From Micromonospora lupini str. Lupac 08 (GTDB taxonomy: Bacteria; Actinomycetota; Actinomycetes; Mycobacteriales; Micromonosporaceae), in NCBI RefSeq assembly GCF_000297395.2, contig NZ_HF570108.1:5182636-5246635 (forward strand): a stretch of DNA of 64,000 nucleotides. The letters run 5' to 3'. Made by a program: the position numbers and the translations under genes. Below the pieces are notes generated by a model. It was not told the DNA's origin, ran no database searches, and saw only the letters and a list, made by a program, of their open reading frames with translations. The first letter of the stretch is position 1; every line of letters starts with the position of its first letter. Shown here one piece after another: positions 1 to 8,099 of this stretch.

Positions 1-90
1 GCTGAAGCAAAGATGCAGAGCCGTGGTTGATGATCGTTGGTTTCTTTCATAGGGTTCCCCCGGGACAGCCGACACGAGCTGGGGGTTGAC

Positions 91-1008
91 GTGGAGCTCC
101 AACCGGGCCGCGAGGCCATCGTCCGAGTCGCGGTGGCGACGCTGTGGTCCTCCCCCGAGGCGGTCCGACCGGTCGACGGTCCCGCGCTCACCGCCGGCGT
201 CGACATCCCGACGTGGGTCTCCGGGATGGACGCCGACCAGCAGGTCGGCGACTGCGTGCTGAGTCAGCTCCTGCTCGGCGAGCGGGTGCTCGTCGACGAG
301 CTGCGCCCGGACGGCTGGGCGCGGGTCGTCGCCGTCGAGCAGCCGGCCGCCAAGCTCGATCCCCGCGGCTATCCGGGCTGGCTGCCCGCCGACCAGCTCA
401 CCCCCGTGGATCCCCACGTCGGCGGCGACCCGCTGGTGGTGGACGCCACCAGCACCGAGCTACGCACCGCCCCGGGCGGGCCGGTGGCGCTGCCCGGCGT
501 CGTCGTCGGCACCCGCCTCGTCCCGGCCGGCCCGGCCCGCGACGGCTGGCAGCCGGTCCACGTCCCCGCTCACGCCACGCCGCTCTGGCTGCCCGACGGG
601 CAACTCGTCCCGGCGCCGACCGAGCCACCCAGCGCCGCCGACGCGCTCGCGGTGGCCCAGCGGCTGCGGGACGTGCTCTACATCTGGGGCGGACTTTCCG
701 CGTACGGCATCGACTGCTCCGGGCTCGTCCACCTGGCCTGGCGGCGGTTCGGCGTGCTGCTGCCCCGCGACGCCGACGACCAGGCAGTCGCCACGACCCC
801 GGTGCCCCTGGGCGCGGAGCGCCCCGGCGACCTCTACTTCTTCGCCCGCCCCGGCCGGAAGATCCACCACATCGGCATCGTCACCGCCGTCGCCGGCGAC
901 CTGGCCGACCGGCGGATGCTGCACGCCTGCTACCGGCGGCGGCGGGTGCTGGAGGAAGCACTGCCGGCCGACCGGATCGCCACCCTGGTCGGCGTCCACC
1001 GGGTCTGA
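91..1008 (+). CDS. NlpC/P60 (C40) cell-wall peptidase, cytoplasmic-looking
   Basis: Predicted cysteine peptidase of the NlpC/P60 family, whose members cut peptide bonds in peptidoglycan stem peptides. The C-terminal third carries the hallmark GIDCSGLV motif (catalytic Cys near residue 209) and a KIHHIGIV segment supplying the catalytic His near 260. Residues 1-190 resemble paired SH3-like modules that would recognise the wall. No signal peptide or membrane segment is visible, which is odd for a wall enzyme. GTG at 91 is preferred because a GGGGG stretch lies just upstream and family similarity begins there; an in-frame TTG at 37 would add 18 unconvincing residues. It is convergent with the TerC gene. 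Confidence 0.85.
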   Translation: MELQPGREAIVRVAVATLWSSPEAVRPVDGPALTAGVDIPTWVSGMDADQQVGDCVLSQLLLGERVLVDELRPDGWARVVAVEQPAAKLDPRGYPGWLPADQLTPVDPHVGGDPLVVDATSTELRTAPGGPVALPGVVVGTRLVPAGPARDGWQPVHVPAHATPLWLPDGQLVPAPTEPPSAADALAVAQRLRDVLYIWGGLSAYGIDCSGLVHLAWRRFGVLLPRDADDQAVATTPVPLGAERPGDLYFFARPGRKIHHIGIVTAVAGDLADRRMLHACYRRRRVLEEALPADRIATLVGVHRV

Positions 1009-1048
1009 CCGGCTGCCGGGCCCGTCTCCAGGCCCGGCCGGCGACGGT

Positions 1049-2047
1049 TCAGCGTCGGGCCCCGGCCAGCTCGCGGCGCCTGTCGCGGGCGGACTTGACC
1101 AGGCTGGCGATGGTGGCGATGCCCAGCGTGCCGATGATGACAAGCAGGGACAGCCAGATCGGGATGTGCGGCGCCCACCCGACGTGCTTCCCGCCGTTGA
1201 TGAACGGCAGGTTGTTGTCGGCCAGCGCCTCCAGCACCAGCTTGACGCCGATGAAGCCGAGCACGACGGCCAGCCCGTAGCTCAGGTAGATCAAACGGTC
1301 GAGCAGGCCGCCGAGCAGGAAGTAGAGCTGGCGCAGACCCATCAGCGCGAAGACGTTCGCGGTGAAGACCAGGTACGGCTCCTGCGTGATGCCGAAGATC
1401 GCCGGGATCGAGTCCAGAGCGAAGATCAGGTCGGTGGTGCCGATCGCGATCATCACGATGAGCATCGGGGTGAACAGCCGCCGCCCGTTCTCGTGGGTCG
1501 TCAGCTTCGCGTCGTCGTAGCCCTTGGAGATCGGCAGCGCCCGGCGGCTCCAGCGGATCAGCAGGTTCTCGGAGAACTCGTTCTCGTCCGGCTCACCCTG
1601 GCGGGCCAGGTTGATCGCCGTGTAGATGAGGAACGCGCCGAAGATGTAGAACACCCAGGAGAACTGCGAGATCAACGCCGCGCCGGCGGCGATGAACCCG
1701 CCGCGCATCACCAGCGCCAGCACGATGCCGATGAGCAGCACCTTCTGCTGGTACGGCCGGGGCACCCCGAAGCGGGCCATGATGATGACGAAGACGAACA
1801 GGTTGTCCACCGAGAGGCTGTACTCGGTGAGCCAGCCGGTGTAGAACTGCCCGGCGGAGCTGGCCCCGGCGGTGAGCCAGACCCCCGCGCCGAAGAGCAG
1901 GGCGAGGCCCACGTAGAAGGCGACCCAGAGGCTCGACTCCCGAACGCTCGGCTCGTGCGGGCGCCGACCAATGATCAACAGGTCGACGAGCAGCACCGCA
2001 GTAAGTGCGACGAGGGTCCCCGCCCACACCAGTCCGGACACGTCCAA
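1049..2047 (-). CDS. TerC/Alx-family integral membrane protein
   Basis: Polytopic membrane protein of the TerC/Alx family, linked in other bacteria to tellurite resistance, metal (notably manganese) homeostasis and metalation of exported proteins. About eight or nine hydrophobic helices are visible. Two acidic signatures lie within membrane segments: EYSLSVDNLFVFV near residue 75, and TDLIFALDSIPAIFG near 205. The start is a TTG with GGAGGA eight bases upstream, better supported than the overlapping out-of-frame ATG. The 5' leader contains a yybP-ykoY manganese riboswitch, so expression is probably manganese-responsive. Length (332 residues) is normal. Confidence 0.92.
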   Translation of the reverse strand: MDVSGLVWAGTLVALTAVLLVDLLIIGRRPHEPSVRESSLWVAFYVGLALLFGAGVWLTAGASSAGQFYTGWLTEYSLSVDNLFVFVIIMARFGVPRPYQQKVLLIGIVLALVMRGGFIAAGAALISQFSWVFYIFGAFLIYTAINLARQGEPDENEFSENLLIRWSRRALPISKGYDDAKLTTHENGRRLFTPMLIVMIAIGTTDLIFALDSIPAIFGITQEPYLVFTANVFALMGLRQLYFLLGGLLDRLIYLSYGLAVVLGFIGVKLVLEALADNNLPFINGGKHVGWAPHIPIWLSLLVIIGTLGIATIASLVKSARDRRRELAGARR

Positions 2048-2138
2048 CGTTCATTCCTCCGGCAGACACGCGGCGTCGGGCACACCGTACGCCCCCGTGG
2101 GGGCTGGCGTGCCGCTGTCGCTCACTCTGGTGACTGTC

Positions 2139-2262
2139 GGAGGTCTCTTCCGCCCCCGACCCGCGAACGGGACGGCGACCGACGAAGCCGGGTCGAACGC
2201 CGAGGTGCCGGCGAACGTCCGTGCTGACGACTTCGTCACGGGGGAATACTCCCCTCCTCGGT
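2139..2262 (-). promoter_or_regulatory. yybP-ykoY manganese riboswitch ahead of terC
   Basis: Read on the minus strand, the leader shows the conserved yybP-ykoY pieces in order. A GAGGGGAGTA box is followed by GACGAAGTCGTCA, then ACCCGGCTTCGTCGG, and finally GAGACCTCC, which can re-pair with the opening strand. The GAAGTCGTCA / GGCTTCGTC arms and the terminal GACCTCC match the layout I recall for the Lactococcus Mn2+-sensing aptamer. It sits about 90 bases before the TerC start, and TerC-type genes are classic targets of this class. The expression platform (terminator or RBS occlusion) was not resolved. Confidence 0.85.
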
Positions 2263-2341
2263 GACCATTGTTGCCCACCACGCGCCGTGATCACACCCAG
2301 GGGGACGGTGGCGCCACCCACTCCGCAGGAATCCTAGGAGG

Positions 2342-3466
2342 CTAGTTCGTGTGGGGCGCGGCGATGGGGTCGGCAAGGGACCAACCGGCGGCGAGCAGGG
2401 CGTCACAGGCCTCCACGGCCCGCGCCAGCCGCGCGGTGTGCGGCCCGGTCAGCTCCACCACCGGCACGCCGCTGCCCGCCAGCTCGGCCCGGAACCGCCC
2501 GGTCATCCAGCTCCGCAGGTGCTCGCCGTCGCGCAGCCCGTCGTCGTCGAAGGGCACACCCCGGTCGTCGGTCAGCAGGTACAGCGCCGGCCGGCGGGCC
2601 GCCGCCCGAACCTGCGGCGACGCGCTGCCCAGGTAGCGCTCCTCCCAGACCGCTGTGGCCCGCGCGTCGGTGTCGCAGATCAACAGCGGCCCCGACGAAC
2701 GGGCCGCCGCGTCCTCGGCCGCCTGCTGCTCGCGGACCACCGCGCGGAAGTCGTCGGAGTCCCAGCGGACGTCGAAGACACTCGCCTCCGGCGACCGCTC
2801 CCGCAGCCGGGCGAGTTTGCGGGCCGTCAACTCCCGGCCGTACTCCGGCACCCAGGACGTGCCGTAGTGCGCCGCGAGCGCCGCCGCCATCGTGGTGGTG
2901 CCTGTCGACTCGGCGCCGACCACCACCACCCGCCGCACGAACCAGGCCCGCACCGGCGGGCTCAGAAACCGCCAGGACCCCGCCGGGTCCGCGCGGACCG
3001 CTGTGCCGGACACCGGCACGGTCCGCCGATCCGGATCCACCGCCACGGGTACGGCGTCGAAGCGGCGGGCCAGCTCCGCGCCGTACGCCTCGGAGGAGAA
3101 CACCGCGTCCACCGGCCCCGGTCCGACCGCCTCGCGGAAGACCGCGCAGTGCGCGTCCCAGACCCCCGGGTCGGCGTAGTCCACCGGGTGGTCGTCGTAC
3201 CGGCCGACGAACCGGACCCACGGCGTGTCCGCGTGCACCTCCCGCAGCCAGTCGAGCCGCAGGTCGAGGGGGATCGACTCGCGCCGCGACGGCGCCACCA
3301 CCACGGTGACCGTGGCGCAGCGGGCCGCGGCGGCCGCGATCAGCGCGTGGTGCCCGGCGTGTGGCGGGTAGAACTTCCCCACCACCATCCCGTGCCCGAA
3401 CTCCGGAACCGACGCCCGTCTCGGCTGGCCCGGTGTCGAAGTGCGCTCGGGTGTCCCGGCGCTCAC
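2342..3466 (-). CDS. nadR: NadR-like NMN adenylyltransferase / ribosylnicotinamide kinase
   Basis: Bifunctional NAD-salvage protein. Residues 25-170 form a nucleotidyltransferase domain with the KFYPPHAGHH signature (HxGH near 36-39) and a VSGTAVR motif near 152. Residues 175-374 form a P-loop kinase domain expected to phosphorylate nicotinamide riboside. The P-loop reads GAESTGTTT: the usual Walker A lysine (position 190) is threonine. The GTG start overlaps the TGA of the upstream pnuC by four bases, so translation is probably coupled. Transport by PnuC followed by phosphorylation and adenylation would give NAD. No NadR-type repressor HTH is present at the N-terminus. Confidence 0.85.
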   Translation of the reverse strand: MSAGTPERTSTPGQPRRASVPEFGHGMVVGKFYPPHAGHHALIAAAAARCATVTVVVAPSRRESIPLDLRLDWLREVHADTPWVRFVGRYDDHPVDYADPGVWDAHCAVFREAVGPGPVDAVFSSEAYGAELARRFDAVPVAVDPDRRTVPVSGTAVRADPAGSWRFLSPPVRAWFVRRVVVVGAESTGTTTMAAALAAHYGTSWVPEYGRELTARKLARLRERSPEASVFDVRWDSDDFRAVVREQQAAEDAAARSSGPLLICDTDARATAVWEERYLGSASPQVRAAARRPALYLLTDDRGVPFDDDGLRDGEHLRSWMTGRFRAELAGSGVPVVELTGPHTARLARAVEACDALLAAGWSLADPIAAPHTN

Positions 3467-4125
3467 GCCGTGGCCGGGGCCGGGCCGGGCGGCACCGGGG
3501 TCGGGGTCAGTCGGTCGGGGCGGCGCAGATCGGCCCGCCAGGCCCGCAGTCCGACCACGCACAGGGCGAGGAACACCAGATACAGCACGGCGGTCAGGTG
3601 CAGCCCCTTGTACGCGTACAGCGGGATGTAGATCAGGTCGGCGGCGATCCAGAGCCACCAGCTCTCCACCCGCTTGCGGGTCTGACCGTACGTGGCCAGC
3701 AGGGACAGCGCCGTGGTCACCGCGTCCGGCAACGGCACCGTCGAGTCGGTGGCCCGGTCCAGCAGGACCCAGAGCGCGCCGGTGAGCAGCACCCCGACGA
3801 CGGCAAGCGTGAGCCACTCCCCCCGGCCGGTCCGACTCACCTCGAGTCCGCTCCGCCGCTCGCCCCCGAACAGCCAGTGCCACCAGCCGTAGCAGCCGAG
3901 CGCGACGTAGACGACCTGCAACCCGGCGTCGGCGTACAGACCGGCGGTTCCGAACAGCAGCATGAGCAGCAGCACGTTGGCGATGCCGATCGGCCAGTTG
4001 GCGATCCGCTGCCGGGCCACCAGCCACACGTTGAGCACGCCGGTGGCGAACCCCAGCAGTTCCGCCCACGTCGTGCCGGTGCCGGCCACCCGGAACGCGG
4101 TGCCGGTGAGCCAGTCGATGATCAC
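3463..4125 (-). CDS. pnuC: PnuC nicotinamide riboside transporter
   Basis: Membrane carrier for nicotinamide riboside, 220 residues with about seven hydrophobic helices. Family-typical aromatic segments are visible: CYGWWHWLFGG near residue 85 and ESWWLWIAADLIYIPLYAYKG near 155. GTG at 4125 follows GGGAGGGG at good spacing. The stop overlaps the GTG of the NadR-like kinase gene, and facilitated uptake by PnuC normally depends on that kinase to trap the substrate, so the pair forms one functional unit. The clean two-gene operon supports a dedicated vitamin B3 salvage route. Confidence 0.9.
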   Translation of the reverse strand: MIIDWLTGTAFRVAGTGTTWAELLGFATGVLNVWLVARQRIANWPIGIANVLLLMLLFGTAGLYADAGLQVVYVALGCYGWWHWLFGGERRSGLEVSRTGRGEWLTLAVVGVLLTGALWVLLDRATDSTVPLPDAVTTALSLLATYGQTRKRVESWWLWIAADLIYIPLYAYKGLHLTAVLYLVFLALCVVGLRAWRADLRRPDRLTPTPVPPGPAPATA

Positions 4126-4221
4126 AATGCCCCTCCCGGGCACCCACCCTAGGGTCTGCGCCGACACGGGAACAGACCCCTCGACACCCGCACGACCCAC
4201 CGCCGTGGGAGGCTCTTCGGC

Positions 4222-4515
4222 ATGGTTCTTGAGGTCGCGCTGATCGACGTACTGCCCGGACACGAGGACGCGTTCGCCGCCGCGTACGCCCAGGGTCACC
4301 CGGTGCTCGCCGGGACGCCCGGCTGCCGGTCGGTGCGGATGACCCGGGGCATCGAGTCCCCGACCCGGTTCGTGCTGCTGGTCGAGTGGGACTCGGTCGA
4401 GGCGCACGAGAAGAACTTCCGGGACACCGAGCGGTTCGACCGGTGGCGGGCGCTGATCGGGCCGCACTTCGCCGGGCCGCCGGTGGTCGAGCACTTCCTC
4501 GACGTACCGGCCTGA
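4222..4515 (+). CDS. Antibiotic biosynthesis monooxygenase-type (ABM) small protein
   Basis: A 97-residue ferredoxin-fold protein of the ABM/quinol monooxygenase superfamily, normally a dimer. The visible pattern is a beta-rich N-terminus (LEVALIDVLPGHEDAF), a GTPGCRSVRMTRG turn and the LLVEWDSVEAHEKNF segment common in this family. Members range from quinol monooxygenases to heme degraders and proteins of unknown substrate, so no substrate is claimed. GGGAGG precedes the ATG. It is divergent from pnuC with about 100 bases between them and stands alone as a gene. Confidence 0.8.
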   Translation: MVLEVALIDVLPGHEDAFAAAYAQGHPVLAGTPGCRSVRMTRGIESPTRFVLLVEWDSVEAHEKNFRDTERFDRWRALIGPHFAGPPVVEHFLDVPA

Positions 4516-4623
4516 GCGAGGCTGTCGTACCCCGCGGTTAGCGTGCCTTCCGCACGCGCCGGCCGCCGGCCCCGACGGACTCGGGGGCGCCGGGTCCGGG
4601 GGCCGCGCGGGCGGCGCCGGCCC

Positions 4624-5481
4624 TCACTCGCCGACGCGGCGGGCCAGCGCGGTGACCGTCTCCTCCGGTGACAGGGCGGCCGCCAGCAGCGCCTCGGTCA
4701 TCCTCTCGTACCTGTCGACGTCGAGCACGGTCGCCAGCCGGACGTCGGTGGTCAACGCCTCCAGCATCACCGTCCGCGGGTCCGCCGGGTCGGGAAAGGC
4801 ATACCAGGAGTACGGAGTGAGCGGGTGCAGCCCGCTGCCGGCCACCCCGCGCGGCACGAGCCGCACCGTCACGTGGGCCAGCCCGGTCACCGTCACCAGG
4901 TGTCGCAACTGCTCACGCCAGACGTCGACCGGCAGGTCACCCCTGTCGCACACCGCCTCGGCGAGCACCGCCGTGTAGCGCGGAGGCTCGGCCCGGCGCA
5001 GCACCTCCTGGCGCAGAGCCCGGGCGCGCACCTCCGCCTCCACATCGACCTCCGGGGCGAGCAGGGTGCCGGCGGCGACCCGCGACCGCGCGTACGCCGG
5101 CGTCTGGAGCAGCCCCGGCACGACCGCCGGCTGATATTCGACGATGTCGGCGGCGCCCGCCTCCAACTCGGCGTAGACGCGCTGCCGCTCGCTCATCTCG
5201 CCGAGCGTCTTCCACCAGCCGCGGCTGGTGGCCGCATCCCGCGCGATCACGATCAGCGCGTCACGGGCCTCCGCCGGCACCTGGTAGATGTCGAGCAGAT
5301 CCAGCACGTCGGCCAGATCCGGACGGCTCTGCCCCAGCTCGATGCGGGACAGCTTCGACGTCGAGGCCCAGCCCAGCCGGTCGCAGACCTGCTCCAGGGT
5401 CAGCGCCTCGCGCCGACGTAACTGACGCAGCTCGGCGCCGAGCCGCGCGCGTCGAATGACAGGACTTGTTGGCAACGGCAT
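4624..5481 (-). CDS. XRE-family transcriptional regulator with DUF5753 ligand domain
   Basis: Helix-turn-helix regulator of the actinobacterial XRE/DUF5753 type. Residues 13-70 form the HTH (LRQLRRREALTLEQVCDRLG, then STSKLSRIELGQ). Residues 100-280 match the DUF5753 pattern, including EYQPAVVPGLLQTPAYAR. Such genes often pair with a small DUF397 protein, but none is adjacent here. GGGAGGCGGGG precedes the ATG. Upstream, at 5525-5546, an imperfect inverted repeat (GTGCAA / TTGCGCAC arms) flanks the likely promoter and could be its own operator. Targets are unknown. Confidence 0.9.
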   Translation of the reverse strand: MPLPTSPVIRRARLGAELRQLRRREALTLEQVCDRLGWASTSKLSRIELGQSRPDLADVLDLLDIYQVPAEARDALIVIARDAATSRGWWKTLGEMSERQRVYAELEAGAADIVEYQPAVVPGLLQTPAYARSRVAAGTLLAPEVDVEAEVRARALRQEVLRRAEPPRYTAVLAEAVCDRGDLPVDVWREQLRHLVTVTGLAHVTVRLVPRGVAGSGLHPLTPYSWYAFPDPADPRTVMLEALTTDVRLATVLDVDRYERMTEALLAAALSPEETVTALARRVGE

Positions 5482-5610
5482 CCCCGCCTCCCCATCGAGG
5501 GAGCGTACGCAGGACGATCACCCAGTGCAATAGTTTGCTTGCGCACCGCAATCGGGTGGTCGGCCGACGGGGCGGGCGAGGTCGTCCCACGCCTGCCGTT
5601 CGGGCAGCCC

Positions 5611-5627
5611 GGCCCGCCGGCCGGGCC
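5611..5627 (-). terminator. GC hairpin after uvrB
   Basis: GGCCCG and CGGGCC arms around a 5-base loop lie directly beyond the uvrB stop, extendable by one base pair. There is no T-tract, as is usual for GC-rich actinobacteria. Probably the uvrB transcription end. Confidence 0.4.
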
Positions 5628-5631
5628 GCCC

Positions 5632-7740
5632 TCACTTCACGCCTGCGGCGTCCATGCCGCGCAGCTCCTTCTTCAGGTCGGCGACCTCGTCGCGGATCCG
5701 CGCCGCCAGCTCGAACTGCAGCTCACGGGCGGCGGCCAGCATCTGGTCGTTGAGTTCCTGGATGAGCTGGGCGAGGTCGGCGCGGGCCATCCCCTCCCGG
5801 GACGTGGTGACGGCGGCGGAGCGACTGCGGCTGCGGGTCTCCTTGACCGGCGCCTTGCCCCGGGAGAGCTGACGCGCCGCGCCGCCGACCCGGGAGTTTT
5901 CGGTGTCCTCCGCCTCGCGGTAGATGTCGTCCAGGATGTCGTGGATCTTCTTGCGCAGCGGCTCCGGGCTGATCCCGTGTGCCTCGTTGTGCGCGATCTG
6001 CTTGGCGCGACGTCTGTCGGTCTCGTCGATCGCCGCCGCCATCGACGGGGTGATCTTGTCGGCGTACATGTGCACCTGACCCGAGACGTTCCGAGCGGCC
6101 CGCCCGATCGTCTGGATCAGCGACCGGCCGCTGCGCAGGAAGCCCTCCTTGTCGGCGTCCAGGATCGCGACGAGCGACACCTCGGGCAGGTCCAGACCCT
6201 CGCGGAGCAGGTTGATGCCGACCAGCACGTCGTACTCGCCCTTGCGCAGCTCGCGCAGCAGCTCCACCCGGCGCAGCGTGTCGACCTCGGAGTGCAGGTA
6301 GCGCACCCGGACGCCGTTCTCCAGGAGGTAGTCCGACAGGTCCTCGGCCATCTTCTTGGTGAGCGTGGTGACAAGCACCCGCTCGTCGCGGTCGGTCCGC
6401 AGCTTGATCTCGTGCATGAGGTCGTCGATCTGGCCCTTGGTCGGCTTGATCACGACCTGCGGGTCGACCAGCCCGGTGGGGCGGATGACCTGCTCGACGA
6501 ACTCCCCCTGGGCCTGCTCCAGCTCCCACGTGCCCGGGGTCGCCGACAGGTAGACCATCTGGCCGACCCGCTCCAGGAACTCGTCGAAGCGCAGCGGCCG
6601 GTTGTCGGCGGCGCTGGGCAGCCGGAACCCGTGGTCGATGAGCATCCGCTTGCGGGAGGCGTCACCCTCGTACATGCCGCCGATCTGCGGGATCGTCACG
6701 TGCGACTCGTCGACCACCGTGAGGAAGTCGTCCGGGAAGTAGTCGAGCAGGGCGTGCGGTGGGCTGCCGGGCAGCCGCCCGTCCATGTGCATCGAGTAGT
6801 TCTCGATGCCGGAGCAAAAACCCACCTGCCGCATCATCTCGATGTCGTACGTGGTGCGCATCCGCAGCCGCTGCGCCTCCAGCAGCTTGCCCTGCCGCTC
6901 CAGCTCGGCAAGCCGCTCGGCCAGCTCCACCTCGATGTCGCGGATCGCCCGCTCCATCCGCTCCGGACCGGCCGCGTAGTGCGTCGCCGGGAAGATCACC
7001 AACTGGTCGACCTCCCGGACCACGTCACCTGTCAACGGGTTGAGGTAGTAGAGCTTCTCCACCTCGTCGCCGAACAGCTCGATGCGGACCGCCAACTCCT
7101 CGTACGCCGGAATGATCTCCAGCGTGTCGCCGCGGACGCGGAAGGTGCCCCGCTGGAAGGCCATGTCGTTCCGGGTGTACTGGATGTCGACGAGCCGGCG
7201 CAGCAGCTTGTCGCGGTCGAGCTCCTGCCCGACCTGCATCTTCACCGCCCGGTTGAGGTATTCCTCCGGGGTGCCCAGGCCGTAGATCGCCGAGACGGTC
7301 GCCACCACGATCACGTCGCGGCGGGTGAGCAGCGACATCGTCGCCGAGTGCCGCAGCCGCTCGACCTCCTCGTTGATCGAGGAGTCCTTCTCGATGTAGG
7401 TGTCGGTCTGCGGGATGTACGCCTCGGGCTGGTAGTAGTCGTAGTACGAGACGAAGTATTCGACCGCGTTGTGCGGCAGCAGCTCGCTGAACTCCTTGGC
7501 CAGCTGCGCGCAGAGCGTCTTGTTCGGGGCGAGCACCAGGGTGGGGCGCTGCAGCCGCTCGATCAGCCACGCGGTGGTGGCGCTCTTGCCGGTGCCGGTC
7601 GCGCCGAGGAGCACCGTGTTGCGGTCGCCGCGCCGGACCCGGCGCTCAAGATCGTCGATGGCGGCCGGCTGGTCGCCGGCCGGCTGGAAGTCACTGACGA
7701 CCTGGAAACGGCCGTCGAGCCGGGGAATGTCGAGCGCCAT
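5632..7740 (-). CDS. uvrB: UvrB, excinuclease ABC subunit B
   Basis: DNA-damage recognition helicase of nucleotide excision repair; it takes damaged DNA from UvrA and recruits UvrC. The 702-residue protein has the Walker A GATGTGKS near 46-53, the beta-hairpin region rich in tyrosines (YFVSYYDYYQPEAYIPQ near 95), DESH Walker B, helicase motifs to QTIGRAARN, and a C-terminal UVR motif (LIQELNDQMLAAARELQFE) for UvrC binding. ATG at 7740 gives the standard N-terminus; further in-frame upstream codons have no family support. It is an intact, ordinary housekeeping gene. Confidence 0.97.
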   Translation of the reverse strand: MALDIPRLDGRFQVVSDFQPAGDQPAAIDDLERRVRRGDRNTVLLGATGTGKSATTAWLIERLQRPTLVLAPNKTLCAQLAKEFSELLPHNAVEYFVSYYDYYQPEAYIPQTDTYIEKDSSINEEVERLRHSATMSLLTRRDVIVVATVSAIYGLGTPEEYLNRAVKMQVGQELDRDKLLRRLVDIQYTRNDMAFQRGTFRVRGDTLEIIPAYEELAVRIELFGDEVEKLYYLNPLTGDVVREVDQLVIFPATHYAAGPERMERAIRDIEVELAERLAELERQGKLLEAQRLRMRTTYDIEMMRQVGFCSGIENYSMHMDGRLPGSPPHALLDYFPDDFLTVVDESHVTIPQIGGMYEGDASRKRMLIDHGFRLPSAADNRPLRFDEFLERVGQMVYLSATPGTWELEQAQGEFVEQVIRPTGLVDPQVVIKPTKGQIDDLMHEIKLRTDRDERVLVTTLTKKMAEDLSDYLLENGVRVRYLHSEVDTLRRVELLRELRKGEYDVLVGINLLREGLDLPEVSLVAILDADKEGFLRSGRSLIQTIGRAARNVSGQVHMYADKITPSMAAAIDETDRRRAKQIAHNEAHGISPEPLRKKIHDILDDIYREAEDTENSRVGGAARQLSRGKAPVKETRSRSRSAAVTTSREGMARADLAQLIQELNDQMLAAARELQFELAARIRDEVADLKKELRGMDAAGVK

Positions 7741-8099
7741 GACCTCAACGGTACGCCGCAGGTCCGACAGGTTCGGCCGTCGCGCAGGGTGTGTGATCGG
7801 CTTCAATATTCCCATTGTGTGGCCCATGTCACCGGGACTACCCTCTTCATGTAGGCCGCTCGCGGCGGCCGACCGGGCCGGAGGCCAGGCCATCATCAGG
7901 CCGGCCGCCCCCGGCACAGCGGTCGCAGCACCCGGCTCGTCCGGCGTGCGCACCCGTGTGGTCGCGCTCGAGGCGCAGACCGGCCGCCGCGAGCGCCCCT
8001 GCCGCTCCACCCTCAGCTCGCCACCCCCTCAGCTCACCACGCCCTCAGCTCGCCACGCCTCGGCTCGTCACCCCGCGCCGTCCCGCCCGTTTCACATCC
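7741..8099. other. Intergenic region between uvrB and a divergent gene
   Basis: About 360 bases with no convincing gene. It must carry the uvrB promoter on the minus strand and that of the divergent membrane-anchored protein, but I could not place either confidently. The right-hand part holds the short tandem repeat described separately. Confidence 0.5.
8011..8071 (+). repeat. Four imperfect tandem copies of a 15-16 bp unit
   Basis: The unit CCCTCAGCTCGCCAC recurs four times with one to three changes per copy (GCTCGCCAC, GCTCACCAC, GCTCGCCAC, GCTCGTCAC). It lies just before the putative GTG start of the next gene. The function is unknown; replication slippage is the simplest origin. Confidence 0.7.

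Noticed and set aside
37..90. N-terminal extension of the NlpC/P60 protein from a TTG codon
   Set aside because: The 18 extra residues show no signal peptide or similarity, and a better placed GTG follows a G-rich stretch.
2051..2281. Short open frames in the terC leader
   Set aside because: They lie over the riboswitch, whose structure explains the sequence, and none has a ribosome binding site or family match.
2342..4147. One 601-residue frame spanning nadR and part of pnuC
   Set aside because: The N-terminal third is an out-of-frame reading of pnuC. The GTG overlapping the pnuC stop is the real nadR start.
5539..7854. 771-codon open frame on the plus strand across uvrB
   Set aside because: It is antisense to uvrB, has no domain, and its composition (Gln/His/Asp/Val-rich) is the usual mirror of a GC-biased gene. 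The same holds for long frames opposite rpsA, polA and the CHAT gene.
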